A stretch of 64,000 nt of DNA, from the NCBI RefSeq assembly GCF_040712315.1, contig NC_134023.1, forward strand, positions 12,967,442-13,031,441, given 5' to 3'. The notes below the pieces were generated by a model. It saw nothing but the letters and a program-made list of their open reading frames with translations. It searched no databases and was not told the origin of the DNA. A program made the translations under genes and the position numbers. Of the stretch, positions 11,348 through 24,488 are shown piece after piece (within the stretch, counting starts at the first letter, position 1; every line of letters begins with the position of its first letter). Origin of the DNA: Castanea sativa (Eukaryota; Streptophyta; Magnoliopsida; Fagales; Fagaceae).

Positions 11348-13705
11348 GTCGTAAATTCAAGGCTACCAATTACATCCACAAGAAAAAAAAAATCACATTT
11401 TCAATGAGAATAATAATTATTCAGAAAAAAAAACAATGAGAATAATAATTAATTAATAGTTGTGAAATTTATGGGGTGTTTGGTATAGCATTTTAAATAG
11501 CAGTTTTCAGTTTTTAAACAATATTACACGTATTTTCATACATTTTTTTACTCACACATTTTTTTAATAAATACAAACAACACTACTAAAATAACGTCGC
11601 TAACCGGTCCCTTATGCTCTTCAAAAACACTTCTCTATTCGTTGTTTTTGCTTTTCTTTTTCTGTTTGTTTCACAAGTTGATGGTTGTGATGTTATATTC
11701 AAGCTCCACTGATTTTTTGGGAAGTGGGAGTGTGGGACACATGAAGTTGGTGTCTTAACTACCAAATGTATAGTCATTTCATAGTTCTTATCAGGCGAGG
11801 ATATTTCTACACCGTCCTATCTGAAAATATCAAAAACTTTTGCAGTGAAATATGCTTATCATCAGTTGGGATGTTGAAATACGATTTAGGAAGGAGATGC
11901 TTTTGAATGTGTCAAATCCCCTTATTAGAAATCCAATGATTTCCATTATGAAATATAATTTCTATAATAGAATATATATAAGCTTTTCTTTTTCTTTTTA
12001 TAATAGAATGTACAAGTTTGTTGTTGAATGGGTTTAAACATTAATGTATAAATTTTGTATATCAACTATGTTTCTCAAAAAACAAAACTCTGTAATACCT
12101 TAGTCCACTTATTAACTCCATTGGCTTCTCAGTGTAACTGGATCGAGCCCATCATAAAGCTTCCTGGGCCAGTCAAACTACAGGCTAGTGATGTTTAAGA
12201 GCCCCTCCTCCCTTTTCTTTTTGGTTGTAAATAATTTTTTTTTTTTTTTAAAAATAAGTGCAAGAAAGTTGGTTTTTAAACTTTCAAGTGGTGTTAAATA
12301 TGTGGAAATGTGACATGTTTTGTTTTTGTTGTTTTTTTTTTGCCGGGATACAGAATAGAGCAGTGAAAGTGAGATAGAAGATTTGAATTTATTAATACTA
12401 TTAATGCAGCTTTCATCATTTTTTGTTTAGATCTAAATTTTGCTATCTTTGTAGCTTATTTTTATTGATTGATCATATCTTATCATTTTTATATTTAGCA
12501 AATTCATATCTTTGACTTTCTATAATTTTTATCTATTATAAATCTTATCATGTACTTTCAATTATATAAATACAATACAATAATATATACATACAATACT
12601 CTATAGATTAATGTGTACTATATATATATATATATATATAACACTTTCTTCTTTAATATTGATCATAATATTATAGCTCTCATAAGTTGACTAAGTGTCT
12701 GTTTAGGATAGGTTCAATTTATTGATTTCTTTGACTTAAAAAATAAGTTGAATTGAACTACAATTGTCTCTTAAAAAAAAAGAACATTTAAAAACCTGGA
12801 AGTTGGCTTAAAAAAAAAAAAATTCAGCTTATATGCTTAAACAAATAGGTCTTGTTGGCGAATCAGGTCTTAAATACTATATATGATCCGCTCATATTAC
12901 CTCACATCTTTTACAACTTTTGAATGCTGTATAAATTACCTGCAATTCAAACAAAAATAGAAAAATAGATACTGAAATCGATTATAGATAGTTAATTGAA
13001 GATATTTAATTAAGAGCTTTAGTATAATTTTGCATTAGTACTTTGTAATCAATGAAAACTACAATGTGATTAATACTGAATTTTCAATTTGATACGAACA
13101 ATGATAAATGACTAATTAAAATAAGTAATGGAACTTCTATTAATTCTGCACTGAGAGAAAGGAAACCAAATCATGATGCGTGTGAATTCTAGTTAATTGC
13201 ATGTGGACTTAAGTGTACCATGCAATGGCTTCATCATTACAATATGGTCAAGCATGACATTACACCTTGAAAACATGGTTAACAACTCATAATGACATTT
13301 TGGAATTCATGAAAAGGTCAAGCACTTAAGCATGAAATAATAACTACACAACATGGTTGCTAAATCATAATACTATGTTTTGACATTGACAAATGGATTA
13401 GATCGATGTTTTCACTCAGAAAATTAATATATAGTAATGAGGTGCTGAAAAAGGCAGCAACTTCATACTAATTATATCATTACTCATAATTACATGTTTA
13501 GAAATTTACAATATGGTTAATGATCATCATCATCATCATCTCCAGGTAAGATCGAGATGTTCTACAAGGAAATATGTTAAACAAAGAGGGAAAAATTAAA
13601 TAAAAAAAAACATAAAAGACAAAAAGGTATTAAAGAGGCAGACAATAAAGCAAGCCCACGACAGTAATAAGGAAATAATAAAAGTGAAGGCAATAAGCTA
13701 ATTAG
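11348..13705. other. Non-coding stretch downstream of the LBD gene
   Basis: No gene seen. A possible small MITE lies at about 12696-12856 ('gtgtctgttta' at one end, 'taaacaaatagg' at the other), but its flanks do not give a clean target duplication. A (TA) run sits at 12621-12640 and a CAT run at 13519-13538. The stretch just below 13706 should hold the 3' untranslated region of the LBD gene; no unambiguous poly(A) signal was picked. Confidence 0.4.
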
Positions 13706-16700
13706 CTAGCACGACCACAAAGACTCCCCCAGATTGGCCTGATCTACCACCATGTCCATGGAAAAAAAGGACTTGGTCTGAGAAGACATGAGCTTGGGTG
13801 AGGGTGAGTCATTATTGTCTGGTGGATTATTAGAAGATGAAGGGTATTGGCGCATTCTCATATGCACCACCTCAGCTTGTGCAATTGCCAATTGGGTTTG
13901 AAGGATGTCAACTTGTTGCTGTAGAGATGATATGGCTCCTACACAACCATACACAGGGTCTCTTACCCTAGCATTAGCTTCATACACCATGGAACTCACA
14001 GCATCACTGCGCTGGTGCTCTGGTAATTCCTGCATGTTTCATAACCCAAGAGACCCTTAATACACTTGATTCAAGATGGTTTGTAAGGAATAATTTTCAC
14101 ATTTTTTCTTATCACAACTACTAACGTGATAAATTGTGATTGAAGTAACATATAACTTTCACATAGGCTCATCATTGACATCACTTTTATTTGCATTGAT
14201 CATAATATATCATTTCAACTATTATAAAAAATGATTATGAAAATTATTGTATCCTTATTAAGACTTATCGAACAAGTTAAAAAGAGAAAAAAAAAAAAAA
14301 AAACCTCTTGGTTAGATTGTTCTATTTAGGAAGTAATAGTATGTTAATATCTAACATGTGCATATCATAACATATGGGCTCTACAATTATTGTAATCCCT
14401 AGATTTTGTGAGAGAGATGAACGGTACAATACTATGGGCACATTTATTTTCATACATAATTTCATAATTTGTTGATTTATGTGATTGTGAGTAATCGACT
14501 AAAAGCAGTGAGTCTATGTAAACAACAATGTGAGAAAGTATTTACCACTTACAATCTCACATATTATAAAATTTAATATAAGATTGGATGTGTCCTAAAA
14601 TTATTAAACAATTATTTATTTGGAAGGTGGATTAAAAAGAAAGAAAATCTTGGTTAGTGGTTCATAGGCTTTACCTTCTCTCTCTAGGTGGTGTAGGTGG
14701 TGATGGTGTGATGGAGTGTGAATAGAACCCTAGTTTATTTGCCATATTTTGAAGGAAGCCTAGATGGCCTAGGTTTCCATGTTGGTACTGTTTTCTTGGT
14801 TTATTTATTTCATATTTGCTGGACCACAAAAGGAATTATTCATTTTAAATTGAATCCATATATAGAGTGGAAGTAAAAGTGAAGCCAACTTGGTCAAAAA
14901 GTCTTATTTCCAAAGCACATAATTTCTATATTTGCAATCGATTGAACCTCAGTTTTAACCAACACTTTCAAATATTTCCATGGACAAGGATGTGAAATTC
15001 AACAAAAGGCTAGAAATTAAACCTCCTTCAAACAAAGTAATACTTTTTTGGTATTCCGCGTGTTTTATAATTTTCTAAATTGCATACTGGATTCACATGT
15101 CACAATCAGACACTTAATGAAACTTTTGGTTTATCTATTGGTTTGAATAATTCAATTTTGAGATAATACAAGTAAAAAAAAAAAAATGGCATGCCAAAGT
15201 TATTGTAAAATACACATTTAAAACACATATGATTTACACAAATACATTAAGTAATTAAAAGATTAAACCGCTCAATGAAATATCTTCTTATTTAAGAGGC
15301 AAGACCTAAATAGTTATTTATGTCATTCTGATGTCATGGTTACACATTATTTACTGCTAGATATTACTGAAACCTAACAAAAATTCCAGTTACTTTATTG
15401 GATTACTTGGAGCGAACCTAGCTTTTGGACCTGTTTATGTATTAGTCTCTATCAAAGTTACCCCCATGATCTTAAAGCAAAAAAGCAAGTTGATAGATAC
15501 ACAAACTTTCTTTTCCAAAATTGCATATAGAATATTAGAATTCCAAGACCAAAAAAGAGCTGCTTAATGGTCGTAAAGTAGGAGCTAATCACTATTATAA
15601 CCAATATCCTCGTAACCATCTTCCATTCACAACAAACTATGGTGCCTCAAGGAGTAAAGCTAATTTTATGATCCTTTATTCTCTTTCAAGTACTAAGGAA
15701 TCACTCAGTAAAACAGTATGTTACTTTCCAAGAAAAAAAAAAAAAAAAAACGAGAATTCTAGCTAGTTACTTTACGTGGGGTCTTCAACTGAAATTAACC
15801 ACTATAACGGAAGTAAAGGCGTATATTAGAAAATTTGGAAGATCTTGCTTGCATTTTTAAATAGTTTCTTCCTAAAATAGTAAAATAGTATCAAATGGTT
15901 GATGAAGATTATAAGAGAAGAATAAAAATAGCAAAGAACGATAAAAAGTTTCTTCAATCTAAGAATCAAAGAAATATAAATATTAACAAAAAAGCAACTG
16001 TATTAGTATTGTCAGTTTTGCATACCCAGATGAGGAACAAGGTCTAAGAACGTGAGCCATAAAAAAAAAATGAAAGAAATAAGGTGTAACAACATGAGAC
16101 ATAAGGTCTAATAAAAATGGCATTATATAATTCTTACCACATGATTTCCATTCCAAGATCATTTCATTTTTAGTACAAATAAAATAAATTGAGTTATATT
16201 CACATATAGTTATGGATGAGATGATCATTGATTATAACAAGCTTATGTTGTACCCATTAGATGTGCATTTTGGCCCTAAATTCATACAAATGAGTACTGA
16301 GGATAACATATGCAGTTTGATAAATCAACAGTCATGTTAATTTATAATTCTTGGACTAAAATTCATAATTTCTAAAAAACTTATCTATGACCTTGTATGT
16401 ATATATGCCATATATGTGTGTTCTTATATTTAAAGCAGATGTATTAGTTGGCAAACATTAACACTTAAGTGTTATTAATCATTTGTAAGGTATACTAAGC
16501 TTTTGCCAGATAGTTTTTAACTATGTCCCTTGATTTGATCCATGTTAGAATCCTAATAATCAGAAAGAAACAAAATGATCGTCCTAGCTCGGGAAATGAT
16601 TTTTTTTGTCCTTTTCTCTTCTTTTCCTTGGACTGTTTTCACAGAAGTTTTCTTGGAAGGACAAATTATTGAGAAGTTTAGTAGAATTTTCAAATGAGGT

Positions 16701-17781
16701 TCTCTATCACGTTTACCTGAAAATTGAGGCAACAATAAGGAAGGTATGAACTGAATAGTACTATATAGTGAATATTAAATCATATTAAATACTAGTACTA
16801 GTAATTAACGCGTACGTTGCACAAATTAGTTAAATATTAGTAAATCATCAAAATTAAGAAGATTAAATATCTCTCTCCACATGGCATGCTCGCAAGGACA
16901 GTGTTTACTTATAGATTTAGACAAATTATTAAGAAATTTTTGTAGTTCAAATTAATGAGGTTCTCTACCACGTTGTCCTGACCATAGATGTAACAATAAA
17001 GGAAGTGTGCACTGTATAATACTCTATCTATACACGTACACATATATAGTCTTATCACCAGTGCAACCTCTGGCGTGGTGATAAAGCCATCATTTTTGAA
17101 AAGAAGATTGAATACATAATCATTTAAGCAAAAGCAAAACTTGGTCCTAAAAGCAAACCTCATCTTCTTTAGTATTTATCTGCTTTATTTTTTTTATCTG
17201 CTTTTGTTTCTTTAGAAATCAATAGTACTTGAGCTTGAACTCCTTCCACACTGATGCCACTCATTCCAGCTCCAATATATTCCAAAACAGTTTCAGCAAG
17301 AAGCAGAAAGCCAGTATTTAGTGACTAATTAAGAGGAGTAAATATCTTTCACAACTTCCTCCATAGAACTTTGTGAAGTGTGCTTAAACTAGGTTAAGTA
17401 ACTTGCATTAAATATTGAATAGGGTATAACCTTGTGTTTCCATACAAAATATAGAAAATTAATTTGAAAAAGTCTTTGAGATAACCAACATCACTATCTA
17501 ACCTACATGTATGAAAATGACTTGAACATACAATACAATAATACTAGGCTGTGAAAATCATCATTATCAAGAGAGAGAGAGAGAGAAAGGGTCCAAGGGA
17601 ATTGAACCTGTAACATCTTGTTGACATTGCTCGCCCCAAAAACCTTGTGCACATTAGCAAACTTCTGAGGCTCGTCAGCAGGAAAATAAGGCGCAAACAC
17701 GCAGTCCTGCGCACACCTCCTTCGAAGAAGCTTGCATGCCGCGCATGGCGACATTGCACCTTGTTTTCTACTCTCCTTCAT
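13706..17781 (-). CDS. LOB domain-containing transcription factor, class I (LBD3/LBD4-like)
   Basis: Two exons, 17781-17608 (58 codons) and 14029-13706 (107 codons plus stop), joined across a GT-AG intron (cag|gttcaa ... atgcag|gaatta), give a protein of 165 residues. Residues 13-27 form the LOB zinc-finger-like motif C-x2-C-x6-C-x3-C (C13, C16, C23, C27). The GAS block starts near F48-G49-A50-S51 and runs through the conserved DPVYGC segment. A coiled coil follows with L94, L101 and L105 in the LX6LX3L spacing; the last heptad position is Val. The intron sits after KMLQ, as in most LBD genes. Start codon: a start six codons further upstream at 17799 is in frame, but plant LBD4-type proteins begin MKES, so 17781 is chosen. 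By family knowledge these are nuclear DNA-binding regulators of organ boundaries, vascular and cambial development. The C-terminal 50 residues are Ser/Asn/Pro-rich and end in a Trp-Ser-Cys tail. LBD4 versus LBD3 orthology cannot be settled here. Confidence 0.93.
14030..17607 (-). other. Large intron of the LBD gene
   Basis: 3578 bp between GT donor (17607-17606) and AG acceptor (14031-14030). It is AT-rich. It holds an internal direct duplication (about 16660-16780 and 16911-17030, sharing 'gaggttctctaccacg', 'acaataaaggaag' and 'aatact' blocks in diverged form), poly-A runs at 14285-14302 and 15730-15750, and no recognisable transposon protein. Short open frames inside (for example 15983-16228 minus) look random. 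Confidence 0.85.
16660..17035. repeat. Direct duplication inside the LBD intron
   Basis: Two copies of about 120 bp, period about 250 bp: 'acaaattattgagaag' with 'gaggttctctatcacg' and 'acaataaggaaggt' in the first, 'acaaattattaagaaa' with 'gaggttctctaccacg' and 'acaataaaggaagt' in the second. Confidence 0.75.
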
Positions 17782-18054
17782 TGTCCTAATCGCTAGCAAG
17801 CAAGTTGCACTAGTTGAAATTACAATATGCTTAATTTAATTGGCTTATAGAATTTGGCAAATTAAAAATGAAAAGAGAGAGGTATTAACTATAAGATCAA
17901 GTTGAGATTGTAGGGTATTTTTTTTTCTTTTTTTGCTTAGAAACAAACAAAAAGTAAGAAAGATGAATAGAAAGAAATGAAAACTTGGACAATAAGGGAA
18001 TTAAGATGAGAAAGTGAGAGGAGAGGGGGGGCTTGAAAGGAGAGGTGGTAGAAG

Positions 18055-18062
18055 TTATATAG
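18055..18062 (-). promoter_or_regulatory. Candidate TATA box of the LBD gene
   Basis: Minus strand CTATATAA, about 275 bp upstream of the chosen ATG. It is followed (lower coordinates) by a CT-rich stretch typical of plant leaders, which would give a 5' untranslated region of roughly 240 nt. Position and sequence fit; no transcript data. Confidence 0.5.
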
Positions 18063-18209
18063 AGAAGCAAGTGACAGCAAATCTTAGAGAGGGTCCCACA
18101 AAAGAAGAGCCATAGATTCGATGGACAAAAACATCGTTGTTGATAAGATCTTTTTGCCCCACCCTCAAATTTGTATATTTCATTTTCATCTCCCTTTTTC
18201 TTATGTTTT

Positions 18210-19838
18210 ATTTAAGTATAATCCTCAAATTAACTTTAATCAGTTAGTACAGTATAAATTTGATATATTCTAGAGTGTTAGATACTATACTCTTATAGTA
18301 TCTTGGAAGAAAAAAAGAAAAAGAAAAAAAGACTACGTTATTCACTAAACAGAAAATTTGTACTACTTGCTTCTGCTTGAACTAATCAAGTACAAATTCA
18401 AGGTACATATTTTATTTACAATTTTTTTTTGTGATAAGCACTAGCTGTCTCTCTAGGCATGCAATTACAGTTAAAAATTAAAACTTTGGACTAATTAAGC
18501 ATCCTAAGGAAAATTTTAATAAACTATACTGGTAGGTATAATTTGACTTTGATGGTTGGATGATAAGTATAAATCTTCCATATAATGTAAAAAAATTTTA
18601 CGCACCCGGCGCATAAGCCATTTCTCTCACTAATAAGTGGCCCCATGCCTTTGAGATCTAGCTGTTAGTGAGAAAGATGTCTCATGCACTCGGGCACATG
18701 AGATATCTTCTCCCATATATTATGGTCAATTAGTGTACTAATAGTGCAGAGATGTACAAAGAACTCCAGAGAGAGAGAGAAGAGGTGAAGTATATCTTAT
18801 GCGTGAGCCAAAAAAGTATCTTATGCATGTGTGAGATCAAGTAAGAAGATGCAAGATGTCTTTCGGTTTCAAATTTAACACATTACACGTGTGAGTGAAG
18901 AAAAGTATCATATATATATCAAATATGTGTAATATCACAATTTTCGTGTGTGGGCTCCACTTATTTGTGGAGTCCACATATTGTAAAAGTGAAATTACTT
19001 GCATCTAATACACAAGATACTAATTCATGTTCATGTTTTTCACATGTGTAGTATATTTCTCATTTTTGAATTTCAAAGTTTTAATTTGAATGATTGTTAC
19101 TATATATTACTAAGATCTATGGTGACCGTTATTATGTCTGATCTTATGCCTTGGGTTTTGCAGAGACTATATATGGAGCCCTTCTATTCATCGAGACCTA
19201 GCACTTACGGTCAGATATAAGTCACGCACTTCAACATTGTTTATTTTTAAGATTAGTTAGCTCAACAGTTGAATTGTTAAACACTAATAATAAATTATTA
19301 TTATTATTATTATTATTTTAAAAACGCTATTTAGAATTACTTCCAATTTTATTAACTTTACATTTAGTTTTTTCGGGTAGTTAATTAACCAATTTCAAGA
19401 ATAATATGGGTAATACATATAAACAACAATTACTCAACAACTCACACAAAGACGAGGAATTTTTTCATGAAGTGAAAACTCAATTGGAAAAAATACTCTA
19501 GGGCCAAGCCCAACTCACAAATCCACTTTGAACATTTTTGCGATACATACTCACTTACTAGACTTTGCGTACATTTTAAGAAATACGTATTTGAGTTTTT
19601 CGCTCCTACTTGCAACTCATGACTCCAACCTTACGTCTTTACAATTATTCTTTGAAGTAATGGAAATTGGAGAGATTGGAAGACTTTGGGGCTTTGGGTA
19701 GATTTTATTAATGAATTATTTTGTCGTTTTTTTTTGAATATTAGGGTTAAATTTTGTCCTTATGTGGTGTAGGGTTTGAGGGTTGAGAGGCTACAAACAT
19801 CCTGTGAAAGCCCAAGTCTATTAGCTTTTCATAATAGG
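18210..19838. other. Non-coding upstream region of the LBD gene
   Basis: No gene. Contains an inverted repeat at about 18600-18720 (see separate entry), repeated 'cttatgcgtgag' and 'cttatgcatgtgtgag' phrases near 18797-18833, and an ATT run at 19291-19316. The open frame at 18999-19220 has no recognisable motif. Confidence 0.4.
18598..18705. repeat. Imperfect inverted repeat (foldback)
   Basis: Left arm 'gcataagccatttctctcac', right arm (reverse complement) 'gcatgagacatctttctcac'; the two arms pair over about 25 bp around 'taagtggccccatgccttt'. Possible small foldback element; no target duplication identified. Confidence 0.5.
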
Positions 19839-20262
19839 TGTTGGGATTTGTAGAGCTTAGTTGTGTTTGATCCGGATTATAATCCGACCTGAAATAATAT
19901 TGTTATAGTTTTTAATGAGAGATTTTCTAAGGCTTAGTCCATGGAGTGGAGGCTTGGGCTAATAGTTTGATAGGCCCAATCCATTTGGCCCGTTTTTGTA
20001 GTCCATTGTGAATCTTATGCTCAGGATATAAAAACTGTTTGTCTTGGAGATTAGGGTTTGATGTTGTTTTTGAGAGAGAAAATTGTACTGCCTCACTCTA
20101 TATTTTTTCCTTGAGAATAGTGAAATCCTTATAACTCCGTGGACGTAGGTAAATTGCCGAACTACATAAATACTGTCTTGTGTGTGATTATTTTTTTTTT
20201 GGCGTATATTTTCTCTATTTTTGCATCTCATAGATTTGGGAATTTCGTACGTATTCCCATCA
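19839..20262 (+). mobile_element. Solo LTR, 424 bp, with perfect 5-bp duplication
   Basis: Starts TGTTGGGATTTG and ends ATTCCCATCA (inverted ends TGTTGGGA / TGATGGGA). It is flanked by ATAGG at 19834-19838 and 20263-20267. A TATA-like 'gatataaaaac' lies near 20025 and a CT/T-rich region near the 3' end, matching a plus-oriented copia-type LTR. No internal coding region. The open frame at 19959-20231 minus is inside the LTR and is not a gene. Confidence 0.85.
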
Positions 20263-20335
20263 ATAGGCTCGCTCGATCGAGTGTTGAGTAAACATCAATT
20301 GGAACTTTTTGTCAAACAACATTTTGATTTTTTTA

Positions 20336-20462
20336 TGGTCCATTTAGATTGAGGGGAAATGAGGGAGTAAAGTAAAGTAGAATAAATTTAGCCCAAAATT
20401 AGCCTATTTTCAGCTAACTCTACTCCACTTCCATTCCTTTCCCCTCTAATCCAAATGGGCCT
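20336..20462. mobile_element. PIF/Harbinger-like MITE, 127 bp
   Basis: Inverted ends 'ggtccatttagattgagggg' and (reverse complement) 'ggcccatttggattagaggg'. TTA flanks both ends (20333-20335 and 20463-20465). It forms an almost complete foldback. Confidence 0.7.
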
Positions 20463-20465
20463 TTA

Positions 20466-23113
20466 ATGTCACCCAACCGATCACAAGTCTGCTTGATCAA
20501 ATTCTTATAATAATACATAGTGAACAACTTTCTTCTAATTTCAACCTCACTTGCACCAAATGATTACAGATGAACTTGAATAACAATTACAAGATAATTT
20601 TTCATTACAAAGAATTTTATGTCATAGAACTTAGCCAACACTAAAAATTGTAAAATTATTATTATGAAGAGCCTATGGTCTAGACTGTTGACTGTTCATG
20701 ATGAATTTTAATTCCTTATCCTATTTAGCAGTGAACGTCGAGTATGCTAATCTCCGAAATATAATGGTATACAAAGGAACCTGCTTTATGGAAGTGCGAA
20801 TTCCATGTTTGTTTTCTTATTATATTAGTACCATATTACTAACATACTGTAGTGAAAATTTTCTCCATACCTACTAAGTTTTTAACTAAGAAAAAAGAAC
20901 CGGATCATACCTAAAATTTGTAGTATTTTTATTATTATTTATAAATAATTTGCAGTTTGTGCCTTTAGAATTAATCTAAATCTATCACTATAAAATAATC
21001 GTCATCAGTGTTAATTCTTGGTTGAGTAGTTTACAAACTCTAACTTCATTCAGACACTAACCTTGACAACCCAAAATATATAGGAACAAAATACATAAAA
21101 ATGACAAGAAAAAAAGCACACTAAAAAAAACACGTTTCATTATATAAATGCAAGTGGGTGGCTTATACTTATATCTCAATTAGCTTGACCAGAATCGATA
21201 CTTAAACTTTGTAAGGTAAATAAAAATAAAAATGTGGTGATAAATATTAAATTTATTACTACGGAAATTTTAATTTTTTAATTTCATCATTCATGCTATA
21301 TTAGTTTAATTTCTTGGAATCCTTTTCGCAATAAGGGATTAAGATGGGAGAGATTTATAAGCTGATGGTTATGTGTTGCTTAGCTTGATTCTGAAGCTAT
21401 TTCATCCAATTAAATTATAATTAGTTTTAGAATTATTTTATGTTTTTTTCAAATATTTTAGTGACCCATTGTAAGATCTTGTTGGAGCTTTAGATACAAT
21501 TGGACAAGGATAATATGTGATCAATATTCAAAGCCAATAAAAACCCCAGTACTATAATCCAAGCGATTAGATATGCATGATAAGATGGGAATCAAACTTA
21601 TTACAAATGCAACACATGAACTAACGCTGTGATTAGTGGAAAATTTTAGCAAATGAATATCATATATGCTTGGTGACCTCATTGATATATTGAATGATTT
21701 TTTGGTAGGCAGGTAACATCAATGAGAGCGAGTGCTTTGACACGAAATGTTTTTAATTTAAGTTCCACGCTTTAATTTCCACCGCTATCGTGCACTACTT
21801 TAAAAGGTGTTTAAAGATTTTTAATTCTTTAATTTTTACCCATATAATTAATTGTCACAGTCATTTGCAATGGTTATTAACAAATAAGATTCCTACAATA
21901 CATGGATTAGACCAATAATATACCAAATTTGTCAGCCTAAGAAAGGAAAAATAATATAGAACACTTTTGGTGGATCAAATTATAAACCTATCTGCATCTG
22001 TAAGTGTGGTCACCACGAGGTATATAAGCTTTCTTCTTGTCTTTATTGACCGAAGCTTCTGGGTAAGTTCCTGACATACAATAGTGGGGATTTTTTTGCA
22101 CATAAAGTTAATTTTGCAAATGTATTAGTAATGTGACCAGTGAAACTCGAGTTCTGTGGAGAATATCATGAGATGATATAAGTTTCTAGTGAAATTTGAG
22201 TTTAAGAGACTCGAGTTCAAAATGTAGTCATGTAACTAATATGTTTGCAAAATTAGCTTTAACAAAATAAAAAACTTGATGAAATTACATCTGAATAAAC
22301 TAGCAACTTGCACGTGTAACTGGACGTACGTGTTTGATCCAAACGAAGTATGATTGAAAAAATTATTGATAAAAAACAGACGAATTGGTGTGTTTTCATT
22401 GGTTTACAAAACTTTAGCTATGGTCCCCTTGTCGCGAATACAAATAAAATAGGAAACTGCTAGTGGTGAGAATTAGATAAAGGTAGCTACAAGTCTATTA
22501 CTTCGTTACGAATATTGTAGTAAGAGACATAGAAATAGAATCATACTTATCTCACAATTTCAAACTCTTTAAACCCCACCGGTTATTCAGGTGGCCGCTA
22601 TAGCTTGATATAAGCTATAAATCTAGAGATCTTAGGTTCAATCTACCGCATCATTAATTTATGAGATCTTCATAATGTTTCAATTTTATGGACAGAAAAT
22701 GAAATAATCTAACTAAAGTACGAGACATGTTCACACTTCACTGAATCATAATATGTTTTACTGATAGAAAAACACAGCAGTAACTTCTTCAATACTAGCT
22801 CTAGAAATACGGTAAGCTTTTTTTATATTTAATAATTAATCATGGAGATAGTATGAATAAAAAATTATTTATCTGAGTTTTAAATTCTTTACAACTTTCA
22901 ATCAAATAATTTATCAATCTATAATATTTTGGATACAAAAATAGAGGTTATATGGACATATTTCAGTTAAATTAAAGAATTAAAAAAAAAAATCAATTTG
23001 AAGTGATTCTTGTAAAAAAATAAAAAGGGGGAAGAAGGAATAAGCCTCGCAAGAAAAGAGTGGAAAAAAATAAAGAAAATTTGATATATTTAATGAGGAT
23101 TTGAGATGCTAAT
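20466..23113. other. No gene seen
   Basis: About 2.6 kb of AT-rich DNA with stops in all frames, no open frame above 60 codons and no motif recognised. A short phrase 'actcgagttc' recurs at about 22146 and 22208, once in each copy of a small diverged duplication ('atttgcaaaattagc' region). Confidence 0.5.
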
Positions 23114-23919
23114 TGTAAGGACTGCAAGTTGATCCACAACTAAATATGTTAAGACTATGACCCAATAAACCCAAAACAATAAATTTAATAAAGAGTGGGT
23201 TGAAACTGAATATTAAACGGGTTAGGTGTTGGTCACAGTGGATTAGCTTATTATAAGAATGATTAAGTAAAGCATATTGAAAAGAAAAACACTCCTCAGC
23301 TCGTTCAAGTCTGAGGATGGTATATTCTTAGATAAATATCTCTTAAACTTATACAGATATTCAAGTTCTTGACTACAAAGTTTTTTTTTTTTTTTCATTC
23401 CCCCCACTGTAGTGGAGTTCTCCCCTTTTATATTTCTTTCCCTTCTTTCATCTCAGCTTTCCACGTGTAGGTCAGATTGCTAATTTCCTTGATACTTGTC
23501 CCATCAGCATCTTCTTGAAATCTATGTGGGTAGCTGTAAAGCTAAAAGTTGCTGTTCAAGTATCACTTCTATATTAATGCAGCTAGGGGGATAGATGCAG
23601 AGCATTCAATGCGGTGATAACAGCTTTCTTTCCAAATATTTCTCAATTCTCTGTTGACTAATTTCTTTCTAATGCTTGTCCTTCCAAGCACGGTTGCCTA
23701 CTGCCCAATACTTAATGGGTGGTCAGACTTTAGGTCTCCACTCTATTGGCCAAAGAGGTATCGCTCCTCAGACAACGTCACTTGTTCATGGTGACTTGAT
23801 CTCTTCCTTGACCCAATAATCTATCTATTTTCGCTAGTATTTATCTGTCCTTGGGCTATTTGATATCTTCAGGCGCGACTTACAGCCCAATATCATTATC
23901 TGGGCCCTTCATCCCTACA
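23114..23919. mobile_element. Solo LTR, 806 bp, Tat-like
   Basis: Starts TGTAAGGACTGC and ends GGGCCCTTCATCCCTACA; flanks CTAAT (23109-23113) and CCAAT (23920-23924) are a 4-of-5 match. Length and both ends resemble the LTR of the Tat element at 26234-27037 (TGTAAGGACAC ... CCCCTACA), including 'gaggatggt' and 'ctcagacaacgt'-type blocks. The likely transcription direction is minus, as in the Tat element. No internal region. Confidence 0.8.
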
Positions 23920-24045
23920 CCAATATTGACCTATATGTTAATTGAGACGTCATAATGCTTCCACGCCCATTATTCAAAATCTCATACCCATTTAAGATGT
24001 ATTGAAAGAAGTGTAGGGTTTAAGATTTTTACTTATTCAATCAAA

Positions 24046-24370
24046 TGTCCACGTTAAAGAATATTAATCCTTGAAAAAAGAATCCTCTTATTCAATATTT
24101 TAGATATAAATATAGTATAAATTATTATTTCATAATATATTCTAAGATAAATATAAATTTTTATTGTTATAAGTAATAGTCGTAAGATTTTTTTTTTGGT
24201 AAACACAAACATGATAAACTATAAAATATAAGACTGATAGATGTCCATGTTAAGGAACAATAATCCTTGAAAAAGAATCCTCTTATTCAAGATTTTGGAT
24301 ATAACAATATCTAAATTTTTTATTTCATAATATATTCTAACATAAACATAAATTTATACAACGTAGAAAG
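24046..24370. repeat. Local tandem duplication, period about 197 bp
   Basis: 'gtccacgttaaagaa' at 24046 and 'gtccatgttaaggaa' at 24243. Each is followed by 'taatccttgaaaaa', 'aatcctcttattcaa' and 'tttcataatatattcta'. Confidence 0.85.
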
Positions 24371-24488
24371 AATTTGGTTCCAAAACATGAATAATAAGGA
24401 TGTTAGGTCCATGTTGTATAGGTTGAGAAATCTTGAATAAAAATTGTCTAAAATGAGATTTTAAGAGTATTTTATGATCAAGACTTGG

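Noticed and set aside
11470..11770. MITE starting 'ggggtgtttggtatag'
   Set aside because: A loosely matching right end ('ctaccaaatgtatag') was seen, but no consistent inverted repeat or duplication.
12696..12856. Additional TAA-flanked MITE
   Set aside because: Ends are only partly complementary and the two flanks (TAA and TTG) do not match.
17503..17607. Read-through of LBD exon 1 past the donor site
   Set aside because: Sequence after KMLQ does not match the LBD family, while exon 2 at 14029 restores the GAS block exactly.
17544..17759. 71-codon minus-strand frame inside LBD exon 1
   Set aside because: Other-frame shadow of the LOB domain.
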